Below are positions 9,520 to 16,222 of a stretch of 26,583 nt of DNA, piece by piece. The notes under the pieces were generated by a model. It ran no database searches. It worked only from the letters and a program-made list of their open reading frames with translations, and had not been told where the DNA came from. Numbering within the stretch: the stretch's first letter is position 1; every line of letters starts with the position of its first letter. The DNA is taken from the IMG/VR virus record IMGVR_UViG_3300033993_001126, positions 1-26,583 of that record; one strand, 5' to 3'. A program made the translations under genes and the position numbers. This DNA comes from a virus.

Positions 9520-10324
9520 TCATCGGCACCTCCGATCTATCCTCAGAGTTACAGTTAGGACAAGTAAAATTAAATGTCATGTCCAAATCAGGTGAATTTT
9601 GACGGATAAACTTTCTCAATTCAATACTATCTCTTGATAAGAGTTCAGTATCAACAAACTTTCTGATAAATGCTTTGTCAGTATTACCGTCAATTGATGT
9701 AATTACATGTTTCAATCTAGTAGTAATTTCTGCACTTTGACCACCTTTGTTTAACTTAGATATAGATTTCAACTCATTTTCAATTTGTTGTTCTTCTAAT
9801 GAAGTGGCCAATTTAACAGTAACTAACTTTTTTGAATATGGAAGTGTGAAACTGATACTATTTTCTGATTTTGTAAATTTACTAAAGTCAAATTCTTTGT
9901 CTTTCAATTCAGATAGATTGATATCAATCTTTGATTCTTCTCTACAATTCTTACAAACTACACCTACGGGACCATAACTATCACCATATGCCAATCTTCT
10001 TGCAGCAACATACAATGCATTTTTGTCACCAATCAATATATTTTCAATCTTAATTGACTTATCAACAATCAAAGATTCAAGTAGTTTATCTAAAACAACA
10101 CCTTTTTTAATAAGATTTTCACTGGTAAGAATATCTTCTTCTTTAGCAGTCATCATCTTCAACTCAACTTTGCCTGATGATAACGGATCATTTTCTTTAT
10201 AAAAGAACCCTTTACTTGGTAACTCAATTACCTCAGTAGGAAATGACACCTCTTGTTTTTGTGGGGGTGGGGGTGCTTGAAAAGATTGTGGTCTTGTAAT
10301 TGGTACTGTGAAATTTTCTTCCAT
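9491..10324 (-). CDS. gp26-like baseplate/tail assembly chaperone with two CxxC pairs
   Basis: This 277-residue protein matches the T4 gp26 (T4_baseplate) family. After a Pro-rich N-terminus, ELPSKGFFYKENDPLSSGKV (34-53) and MMTAKEEDILTSENLIKKG (57-75) are the family's hallmark segments. Cys124/Cys127 and Cys255/Cys258 form two CxxC pairs likely to bind a metal. The zero-frame product ends in FFWPNS. In T4, gp26 helps assemble the hub and is absent from the finished baseplate. Here the gene lies between the tube and the tape measure, the place of G/GT-type tail chaperones, and its 3' end overlaps a second open frame (9292-9519). Its product should therefore occur as a short form and possibly a longer frameshifted form. 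Confidence 0.85.
   Translation of the reverse strand: MEENFTVPITRPQSFQAPPPPQKQEVSFPTEVIELPSKGFFYKENDPLSSGKVELKMMTAKEEDILTSENLIKKGVVLDKLLESLIVDKSIKIENILIGDKNALYVAARRLAYGDSYGPVGVVCKNCREESKIDINLSELKDKEFDFSKFTKSENSISFTLPYSKKLVTVKLATSLEEQQIENELKSISKLNKGGQSAEITTRLKHVITSIDGNTDKAFIRKFVDTELLSRDSIELRKFIRQNSPDLDMTFNFTCPNCNSEDRSEVPMTVQFFWPNS
9505..9511 (-). other. Candidate ribosomal frameshift site (run of seven T)
   Basis: On the minus strand the zero frame reads CAA TTT TTT TGG CCT AAC AGC TGA. A tRNA-Phe on the second TTT can re-pair perfectly one base forward, or two bases back, and both lead into the open frame that continues to 9292. The shift must fall between the TGA of the new frame (9522-9520) and the zero-frame TGA (9493-9491). 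The AGC TGA A context at the stop codon is a second possible +1 site. A homopolymer error would look the same. Confidence 0.55.
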
Positions 10325-10382
10325 AAAATGTATAACTTGTACACATATATATAAAAGAATCTAAATATTTGATTTATTTTAT

Positions 10383-11327
10383 TTAAATTGATACCGCAGA
10401 CAATTCTTTTTGAGCAGCAGATAAGTATACTTTAGCTTGTTTTACTTCTTCCTCTGCAGTTTTAACTGAATCTTGAGCATCTTTTCTTTGTTTTGATAAA
10501 TCAGCCGCATCTGTTTGTTCTTTAACTTCAGATGGTTTTTCATTCTTTACATCTGTTGATGTTACTTGAGTTTTAGATAAATTGGATAATCTAACTTTTG
10601 CAGCTTTTAACTTTTCTTCTTTTGCTCTTAATTCAGCTCTTCTTTGATTAACAAAAGCTGCTTTTGTTTTTTTTGTAGTATCTTTAATTGCGTCTTCTTT
10701 TAAAAGAGAAATTATTCTTCTTAACTTAGATTCAATACTCTCATTTACTTTATTGTACTTAAACTTCTGAGTCAAGTCTTTAAATAAAGCAATATCATAC
10801 CATCCAAAGATGTATCTAAAGAACTGTTCTTTTTGTGCATCTGTATATTTGTCAGATCCTAACATTTGTCTTACAGCAGTTCCACTTAAAATTCTACCAT
10901 CAACCATGGTTTGATTTTCAGGTATAATTAGTACATATCCACTTTTACTGAGAGGGTCTAATTGGTTTGTGTCTCCTTTAAATGACTTGAAATAACCACC
11001 TTGATCTACCTTTAATCTTTCTGCATCTTTTTGACCCAATGCAAATATTACACTGGTTTTGTCTGGATCATACTTCTGTGTAATTTCTACTGATTTGTAG
11101 GGGCTCTTTGTTTGTATGATGTGATCAGGTGCAACACCATGTCTTACCCAGATTTGTTGTTTTTCACCAAATGTAAGTGGAGAGTCTGGTAGTTCTACTT
11201 TACCACTAGTAGAAACGTAGGTGTCATTGCCAGTTATTGACTTTAAAAAATTAAAGGCATTTAAATGACCTCTGTGTGGTGGATGAAATCTACCAGGATA
11301 TATTCCAATTACGCTTTTCAAGTTCAT
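10383..11327 (-). CDS. NMNAT/cytidylyltransferase-like nucleotidyltransferase with helical tail
   Basis: This 314-residue protein has the two signatures of the HxGH nucleotidyltransferase superfamily: GRFHPPHRGH at 12-21, with His18 and His21, and ISxTxxR-like LSGTAVR at 147-153. The catalytic domain spans about 1-185 and should transfer AMP or CMP to a phosphate-bearing acceptor such as nicotinamide mononucleotide. Residues 200-314 are Lys/Glu/Ala-rich and predicted helical or coiled coil, unlike ordinary NMNATs. The gene is in the late tail block between the tube gene and the tail chaperone, downstream of a terminator-like hairpin. That position hints at a late or virion-associated role, or a moron-type insertion. 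The superfamily is secure; the substrate is unknown. Confidence 0.8.
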   Translation of the reverse strand: MNLKSVIGIYPGRFHPPHRGHLNAFNFLKSITGNDTYVSTSGKVELPDSPLTFGEKQQIWVRHGVAPDHIIQTKSPYKSVEITQKYDPDKTSVIFALGQKDAERLKVDQGGYFKSFKGDTNQLDPLSKSGYVLIIPENQTMVDGRILSGTAVRQMLGSDKYTDAQKEQFFRYIFGWYDIALFKDLTQKFKYNKVNESIESKLRRIISLLKEDAIKDTTKKTKAAFVNQRRAELRAKEEKLKAAKVRLSNLSKTQVTSTDVKNEKPSEVKEQTDAADLSKQRKDAQDSVKTAEEEVKQAKVYLSAAQKELSAVSI

Positions 11328-11363
11328 GTTATATAAATATAGTACTTAATTGTTAATGTACAT

Positions 11364-11393
11364 AAAAAAACTCCTTGTTTTGTCAAGGAGTTT
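11364..11393 (-). terminator. Intrinsic terminator after the tail tube gene
   Basis: The minus strand holds AAACTCCTTG (11393-11384 in transcript order), a six-base loop and CAAGGAGTTT (11377-11368), followed by further T residues to 11364. The 10-base-pair stem with a U tract begins about 25 bases past the tube gene's stop. It should end or attenuate most transcripts of the abundant tube protein before the NMNAT-like, chaperone and tape-measure genes. Confidence 0.85.
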
Positions 11394-11418
11394 AAAAAGG
11401 ATAAGTTTTTTGTTTTTA

Positions 11419-11910
11419 TTAGTATTGTAGAATACAGTAATCTACAGATAGAGTCAAACTAATGGTTGCTGGATCACCACTATCAGTCCAATCCATTTCA
11501 CCAAAATCAGCACTGGTGATGAATGCACCCTTTAATGTCCATTCTTCTACTTTATCACCTACTGGACCTAGAACGTTGACGGTTAGATCCTTCTTATAGA
11601 AGTCACTATAACCATCACGGCCAGTTACAGATTCATGACTCAAACGTACCCATTCCATTACTGCTTGAGCACCAGATGGTACAATTGGATCATATAGTTC
11701 CATTGTAATGTTATCCCATGTGGTTTTGCCTTTGTAGTAACGTTGGATGTTGATGTGATCCAATGTCTTCTTTTCACTGGTTACTGTTGGTCTCTTGACT
11801 TTTCTAATCAAGAAACTTGGAATACCATCACAGTACAATAGAAACCTATTTTTGACTTTTGGTTCAAATTGTGTAAAGAATATTTCATTACTGTTTAGTA
11901 GATCTGCCAT
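11419..11910 (-). CDS. Tail tube protein, gp19-like
   Basis: This 163-residue protein builds the inner tube of the contractile tail. Its length equals that of T4 gp19 as I recall it. Recognisable segments are NRFLLYCDGIPSFLIRKVKR near the N-terminus, the TWDNITMELYDPI strand pair (about 63-75), a VMEWVR helix (about 84-89) and the closing strands TSADFGEMDWTDSGDPATIS and LTLSVDYC. These match the gp19/T4-like tube family. A weak SD-like AAGGA lies about 11 bases before the ATG, the best such site in the window, as fits a highly expressed protein. It heads the leftward tail block and is followed by a terminator hairpin. The sheath gene is not in this window. Confidence 0.88.
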   Translation of the reverse strand: MADLLNSNEIFFTQFEPKVKNRFLLYCDGIPSFLIRKVKRPTVTSEKKTLDHINIQRYYKGKTTWDNITMELYDPIVPSGAQAVMEWVRLSHESVTGRDGYSDFYKKDLTVNVLGPVGDKVEEWTLKGAFITSADFGEMDWTDSGDPATISLTLSVDYCILQY

Positions 11911-11975
11911 AAATTTTTAAATCCTTATTTAGTTGTTGTAATAATAAATATAAATTAAAAGTACTTTTTTTTAAA

Positions 11976-12004
11976 TTGTGTTTTAATTTTTAAATAGTTA
12001 TACT
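11976..12004 (+). promoter_or_regulatory. Weak promoter candidate for the homing endonuclease
   Basis: In the 116-base divergent gap between the tube gene and the endonuclease, the plus strand carries TTGTGT (11976-11981), a 17-base spacer and TATACT (11999-12004), 22 bases before the ATG at 12027. The -10 box is good (5 of 6) but the -35 box matches only three positions, so this is tentative. The rest of the gap is AT-rich with no other feature I can support. Confidence 0.35.
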
Positions 12005-12026
12005 CTATACAAACCAAACTCCAATT

Positions 12027-13535
12027 ATGGCTAGATCTAAAAATTCAAAAAACTGGTTATCTTTAAACTGTAAACATTGTAATAATTTGTTTGAATGTAG
12101 AGTGAGCAAACCAAAGATCTTTTGTAGCAAGAAATGTAGTAATAGTGATAATTCAACAAAACAAAAAATAATTGATGGTCAGAAAAAAACTTTTGATGAA
12201 AAATACGGTGGTCACCCAATGACTACAGATGTTGTAAAATCTAATTTTAAATCTGCAATTGTTAAAAAATATGGAGTTGATAGTTACAGTAAATTGCCTG
12301 AATATAAAGAGAAGGTAAAACAAACTCTTCTACTAAAATATGGATCTGAAAGTTATATAAATGTAGAAAAAATAAAATCTACTATGATGGATAGATATGG
12401 AGTGGACAATGCAGCCAAGATAAAATCTGTCTTAGATAAAAGATCAGTTACTAAGAAATCAAACCACTATGAATTTCTAGTAAATTACTGTAATAGTAAC
12501 AAATTACAATTTCTATGTGATGAGGTGGATTACAAAGGTTATCACTTTAGTAACATTTATAAATTCAAATGTGACGTATGTAATAAAACATTAGAATCTA
12601 CGGTTTATAACTTAAACAACTTGTTTTGTGATTATTGTCATCCGGAAAAAATCACTACTGTTGAAAATCATTTTTACAATTTTTTACAAGAAATTTTACC
12701 AAAAGATGCTGTTATTAAAAGAAATGATAGAACAGTATTAAATGGCAAAGAATTGGATTTTTATATTCCAGAATTAAAAATTGCGTTTGAAATTGATGGA
12801 TTATACTGGCACAGTGAAAACGGTGGTGGTATCAATAAAAACTATCATTTGAATAAAACAAAATCTTGCAGTTTTTATGGTATATCACTAATTCATATTT
12901 TCGAAAATGAGTGGATCAATAAAACAGAAATTGTAAAATCAATTGTCAAAACACTGTTGAAAACCAATACACTATTTAAAATTAATGCTAGAGATTGCAT
13001 TATTAAAGAAGTAAATGAAACTGAAAAAAATAAGTTTTTAAATGACAATCATTTACAAGGTGAAGATAAGTCTACAGTTAAATTAGGATTGTATAATAAA
13101 AATGATCTGGTTAGTATTATGACATTTAGAAAAACTTCCCGTTTTGATAAAACAAGTGATTGGGAATTAGTTAGATTTTGTAATGCAATTAATACTACAG
13201 TTAATGGTGGTGCAAGTAAATTATTAAAACATTTTATCAAACATTATAATCCAAAAAATATAGTAAGTTATAGTGACAGAAGATATTTTACCGGCAAAAT
13301 ATATGAAACTTTAGGATTCAATTTTGTAAGTCATACACCACCTAATTATCATTATCTTATAAATAATTATAAAGATATCAGACACCGCATGAGTTTTCAA
13401 AAACACAAATTAGAAAAAATATTAAAAATATACAACCATTCATTAAGTGAATGGGAAAATATGAAAAATAATGGTTATGATAGAATTTGGGATTGCGGCC
13501 ACGGCAAATATTTCCTTAAGATTCTTTCAAACTAG
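12027..13535 (+). CDS. Homing endonuclease, Vsr/PD-(D/E)XK-like, with zinc fingers and a GNAT-like tail
   Basis: This 502-residue protein is a free-standing mobile endonuclease candidate. Order of parts: a zinc-ribbon (Cys15, Cys18, Cys33, Cys37); short repeats built on KYG (71-73, 104-106, and RYGV at 123-126) of the type seen in DNA-binding NUMOD-like stretches; a second CxxC pair set (Cys182/185, Cys201/204); and a nuclease core with ELDFYIPELKIAFEIDG (242-258) and YWHSE (260-264), as in Vsr-like and EDxHD homing enzymes. The C-terminal part (about 340-455) has GGASKLL, SYSDRR and YETLGF, resembling a GNAT-type fold that is fused to such phage enzymes. It reads against its neighbours, and its end overlaps the nucleotidyltransferase gene by 20 bases. 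This looks like an inserted selfish gene. Confidence 0.8.
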   Translation: MARSKNSKNWLSLNCKHCNNLFECRVSKPKIFCSKKCSNSDNSTKQKIIDGQKKTFDEKYGGHPMTTDVVKSNFKSAIVKKYGVDSYSKLPEYKEKVKQTLLLKYGSESYINVEKIKSTMMDRYGVDNAAKIKSVLDKRSVTKKSNHYEFLVNYCNSNKLQFLCDEVDYKGYHFSNIYKFKCDVCNKTLESTVYNLNNLFCDYCHPEKITTVENHFYNFLQEILPKDAVIKRNDRTVLNGKELDFYIPELKIAFEIDGLYWHSENGGGINKNYHLNKTKSCSFYGISLIHIFENEWINKTEIVKSIVKTLLKTNTLFKINARDCIIKEVNETEKNKFLNDNHLQGEDKSTVKLGLYNKNDLVSIMTFRKTSRFDKTSDWELVRFCNAINTTVNGGASKLLKHFIKHYNPKNIVSYSDRRYFTGKIYETLGFNFVSHTPPNYHYLINNYKDIRHRMSFQKHKLEKILKIYNHSLSEWENMKNNGYDRIWDCGHGKYFLKILSN

Positions 13536-14199
13536 CCTTTTTATCAAATATCTGATTGATACCATTTCTGAGTTTATCTAGGTGACCTCTGGATCTTAAT
13601 ACTTTAAAAACAATATTCTCTGTACTAAATTCTCCAGACTTGTTTAACCCAACTTCTCTCATATCATACAAATCTTTCAAAACTTTCTTTAACTTAACCA
13701 AACTTTCAGATTCTAGTGCATTTTTAATTTTCAACACCATATCACTGTATTTTTGTTGAATTTGTTCTTTATCCAATTCAAAATTCTCCTTCTTTGGTTC
13801 AGTCACCCATTTGTTATTTAACAATGAATAAACTCCAGTGGATCTATTTTTCTTAGAAATGTCTTGAATGTATACTTCAACGTTAAATCCTTTAACATGA
13901 ATGTCATGGTCTTCATTCCATTTACCTTTAATGGCATTTACCATCTTTTCAACCATTTCTACATCTTCAGATACGTCTTTGAAATCTATGACTATATGAA
14001 CGTCAATATCACTAAAATCTGACCAGTTATAATTTGCGCTGCTACCAATCATTATAATATCTTTAACTGGAACGGTTAATTCTGTATCCTTGTAGAAGGA
14101 TTGTCCTATAGACTTTAAAGATTCAGCTACATCTGGTTTTAGTTTTAAACCATCCCAAAGAGCTGGATTTAGAGTATTATTATAGATTCTTACTTTCAT
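13516..14199 (-). CDS. Predicted nucleotidyltransferase (Pol beta superfamily, minimal type)
   Basis: This 227-residue protein carries the GSx10DxD signature of Pol beta-type nucleotidyltransferases: IIMIGSSANYNWSDFSDIDV, with Gly52, Ser53, Asp64 and Asp66. A possible third acidic residue lies in FNVEVYIQD (about 105-113). The C-terminal half is helical and Lys/Glu-rich. Relatives add a nucleotide to RNA, protein or small molecules (AMP transfer), but the acceptor cannot be read from sequence. Its start overlaps the stop of the HAD phosphatase gene by four bases, so the two are probably co-translated. The 3' end overlaps the convergent endonuclease gene by 20 bases. Confidence 0.78.
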   Translation of the reverse strand: MKVRIYNNTLNPALWDGLKLKPDVAESLKSIGQSFYKDTELTVPVKDIIMIGSSANYNWSDFSDIDVHIVIDFKDVSEDVEMVEKMVNAIKGKWNEDHDIHVKGFNVEVYIQDISKKNRSTGVYSLLNNKWVTEPKKENFELDKEQIQQKYSDMVLKIKNALESESLVKLKKVLKDLYDMREVGLNKSGEFSTENIVFKVLRSRGHLDKLRNGINQIFDKKASLKES

Positions 14200-14831
14200 A
14201 TATTAGAATAACTATAACCAAATGATTCTGGCAATTGATTTATTAACAATTGTAAACCAGATAATGTACTTGACGCATTTGTATGTATAATACCTTTACC
14301 ACCAGCAGTTTCAAATGATTCTACATTTTTAGGCAAATCATCAATTAAGCAGCTATTTGGTTTAGCAAATCTACCTTTTCCTCTACCTGAACCGCTGAAG
14401 TTAACTTTTAAGCCAGACCAATGGTTACTTAACCACTGTAATTTACCTTTTTCTATATTTCTAATGATATCTTTAGCTTCTTCTCTTGGGTGGTTTTTAA
14501 GAATCCAATTGCCGCTAGTACTTGTTAGCACTTGTAGATCTAGATTGTTATCATTAACAATTTTAACTATACCATCTTTAAGTTGATCAAAATCAGGCAT
14601 TTTTTGCATACTTGACCAAAATACTTCACCTTTATCAGCAATTGCATCCCAAAATTTTGGAGTACCATATTGCGATTCAAACTCTTTAGGTGATGATCCT
14701 ATCATTTGAGCAAATTGTAAATCAAAATTGCACATCACACCATCCATGTCACAAAATACAATAAATGGTTCAGATTGCTCCAGGAGGTTAGCATCCCAAA
14801 CTTCAGGTAGAAGCGCTTTAAGTTTGATCAT
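14196..14831 (-). CDS. HAD-family phosphatase, 5'(3')-deoxyribonucleotidase-like
   Basis: This 211-residue protein has the HAD motifs in order: motif I FCDMDGVMCNF (26-36) with Asp28 and Asp30; motif II LTSTS (102-106); Lys residues near 150-157; and motif IV LIDDLPKN (162-169) with Asp164/Asp165. The CDMDGV-x-CNF form is typical of 5'(3')-deoxyribonucleotidases and related phage phosphatases, which remove phosphate from nucleotides. A polynucleotide 3'-phosphatase role cannot be excluded. It overlaps the following nucleotidyltransferase gene by four bases, suggesting coupled roles. The upstream gap has no clear SD for it (the minus strand reads CCTCC there). Confidence 0.83.
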   Translation of the reverse strand: MIKLKALLPEVWDANLLEQSEPFIVFCDMDGVMCNFDLQFAQMIGSSPKEFESQYGTPKFWDAIADKGEVFWSSMQKMPDFDQLKDGIVKIVNDNNLDLQVLTSTSGNWILKNHPREEAKDIIRNIEKGKLQWLSNHWSGLKVNFSGSGRGKGRFAKPNSCLIDDLPKNVESFETAGGKGIIHTNASSTLSGLQLLINQLPESFGYSYSNI

Positions 14832-14874
14832 AATAAAATAAATATCAGGAGGTTAAAATAAGTTGACTTAAATG

Positions 14875-14965
14875 TATAAAAAGCATATATTAAAAGCGCA
14901 ACATTTATATATAAAAAAGCATTAAGCATTTATTATAATAATAAAGCAACCGCAATATAAAAAGC
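14875..14965 (+). repeat. Short dispersed repeat TATAAAAAGC in the 160-base intergenic gap
   Basis: Three copies of TATAAAAA(A)GC occur on the plus strand at 14875-14884, 14910-14920 and 14956-14965, with additional AAGC words between them. The gap 14832-14991 also holds a TTGACT-N17-TATATT pair (14863-14891) on the plus strand, against the flanking genes, and a GCGCAGCGC near-palindrome (14964-14972) that on the minus strand is followed by a T tract. No reading frame of note is present. It could be a regulatory or small-RNA region, or simply AT-rich spacer. Confidence 0.4.
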
Positions 14966-14991
14966 GCAGCGCACCTGATAATTGTAAAAGT

Positions 14992-15270
14992 TTATTTAGG
15001 ATTTGGTATAAAAGTACCATCTTTTAGATTTAGTGAACCTTCACCATATTTGGTTGTGATGGAGTTTAACCACTCATCTTCATCTTTTTGAATCTTTTCG
15101 TAGTTGGTTCTAAGGTTAGATTCAACTTGAGATAGTTCTTTAATTTTTGCGTCTAGTGTCATTTTGTCTAAATACAATTGACCGAATGACATGATATTTT
15201 CTTGAAAACTGAGTTGAATTTTCTTTAGTGAATCCAACTCTTGTTGTGTGAATTTAATAGGTTCTGACAT
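14992..15270 (-). CDS. Small coiled-coil protein of unknown function
   Basis: This 92-residue acidic protein is almost wholly helical from about 7 to 75, with heptad-like spacing (LDSLKKIQLSFQENIMSFGQ, then a charged ELSQVESNLRTNYEKIQKDE stretch). It ends in a short GEGSLNLKDGTFIPN motif. Such short coiled-coil proteins, often with a closing Gly/Pro tail, are common among genes of large marine and freshwater phages, but I know no function. It stands between the glycosyltransferase island (12-base gap) and the 160-base intergenic gap, on the same strand as both sides. Confidence 0.6.
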   Translation of the reverse strand: MSEPIKFTQQELDSLKKIQLSFQENIMSFGQLYLDKMTLDAKIKELSQVESNLRTNYEKIQKDEDEWLNSITTKYGEGSLNLKDGTFIPNPK

Positions 15271-15282
15271 ATGGTATATATA

Positions 15283-16221
15283 TTAAGCAAATTTAAATTT
15301 TTTATAACATGAAAAATTTTCTTTATTGTTATATACTTTTACTTTATAATATGCATAATTACATAAATTGTTTACTACAAAATAAATACTTCGATCTGGC
15401 CTATCATTTAAAAAGTATATAGAATCATATTTCTGTAACAGAAACTCTTCGTTTTCCTTAACTCCTAATATTTCTACAGAGTATTCGCCGGTATTATAAA
15501 ACCACATACATAAAAACGATCCGTATTGGAATAATATTTTTAATTTATTATTGTTATATTTTTCATATACATCAACTAATCTTTTAAATTTTGTTGGTGT
15601 ATCTCCACCAGCATGGTATATGAATAGTGTATCATATGAAAGATTATGATAACTATATGGTATGATTTTAACGTTTTCTTGAATTAAACTGTTTTCTAGA
15701 TCAGACAGTTCTTTGTTAATTAAATTTTGACTTGTTAGTTTAGGCAACAGTAGTTGATCTAATGCGGTTTGTTCATGAAAATGACTATATGCATATAAGT
15801 TATAATTTTCCCACAGTTGATTCAACGTATCAATTGACCACTTAGAATTTTTCCATACCATAAATCCTGTACTTGTAATTGTATACATGATTTTATTTTC
15901 AGATAACGCATTTTTTGAAAGTATTAAATCAATTCCATCTTCTATAAATTCTTCAATTTTAATATTTTTTAAAAAAATAGCATCAGCATCTATCCAAACA
16001 ACATAATCATATTGAGACAAATATTTTTGGATTAACGGTATTTTGATCCACGAATTCTGTCTATCAACTAATGGTTCTTGTAAAATTTCACATACAAAAC
16101 TATAATTATTTTTATTTGCGTATTTCAAATTGATTTCAGATGTAAATTTTCCAAAATCACAATTGCCATAATTGTTCCAAACTACGTTTTTTGTGAAGGC
16201 AGTTAAGATTAAAATATTCAT
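15283..16221 (-). CDS. Glycosyltransferase, GT34/GMA12-MNN10-like
   Basis: This 312-residue enzyme has a GT-A fold signature. LILTAF at the start is the nucleotide-binding strand, VVWIDADAIFLKN (74-86) carries the metal-binding DxD as Asp78-Ala-Asp80, and HFHEQTALDQLL (near 147-158) is the family's conserved C-terminal motif. These fit galactosyl/mannosyltransferases of the GMA12/MNN10 type. About 90 C-terminal residues are beta-rich and lie outside the catalytic core, perhaps acceptor binding. It is the last of five leftward genes of the glycan island, one base past the stop of the GT2 gene (TAATATG), so it should be co-expressed with them. The sugar and acceptor are unknown. Confidence 0.75.
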   Translation of the reverse strand: MNILILTAFTKNVVWNNYGNCDFGKFTSEINLKYANKNNYSFVCEILQEPLVDRQNSWIKIPLIQKYLSQYDYVVWIDADAIFLKNIKIEEFIEDGIDLILSKNALSENKIMYTITSTGFMVWKNSKWSIDTLNQLWENYNLYAYSHFHEQTALDQLLLPKLTSQNLINKELSDLENSLIQENVKIIPYSYHNLSYDTLFIYHAGGDTPTKFKRLVDVYEKYNNNKLKILFQYGSFLCMWFYNTGEYSVEILGVKENEEFLLQKYDSIYFLNDRPDRSIYFVVNNLCNYAYYKVKVYNNKENFSCYKKFKFA

Positions 16222-16222
16222 A

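Noticed and set aside
11332-11339. TATAAATA, the T4 late-promoter box
   Set aside because: It reads on the plus strand, against the local genes, and would run antisense into the tube gene; AT-rich chance is likelier.
13485-13510. GC-rich TTGC...GCAA hairpin near the convergent gene ends
   Set aside because: The stem is only four base pairs and lies inside the endonuclease coding region with no T tract.
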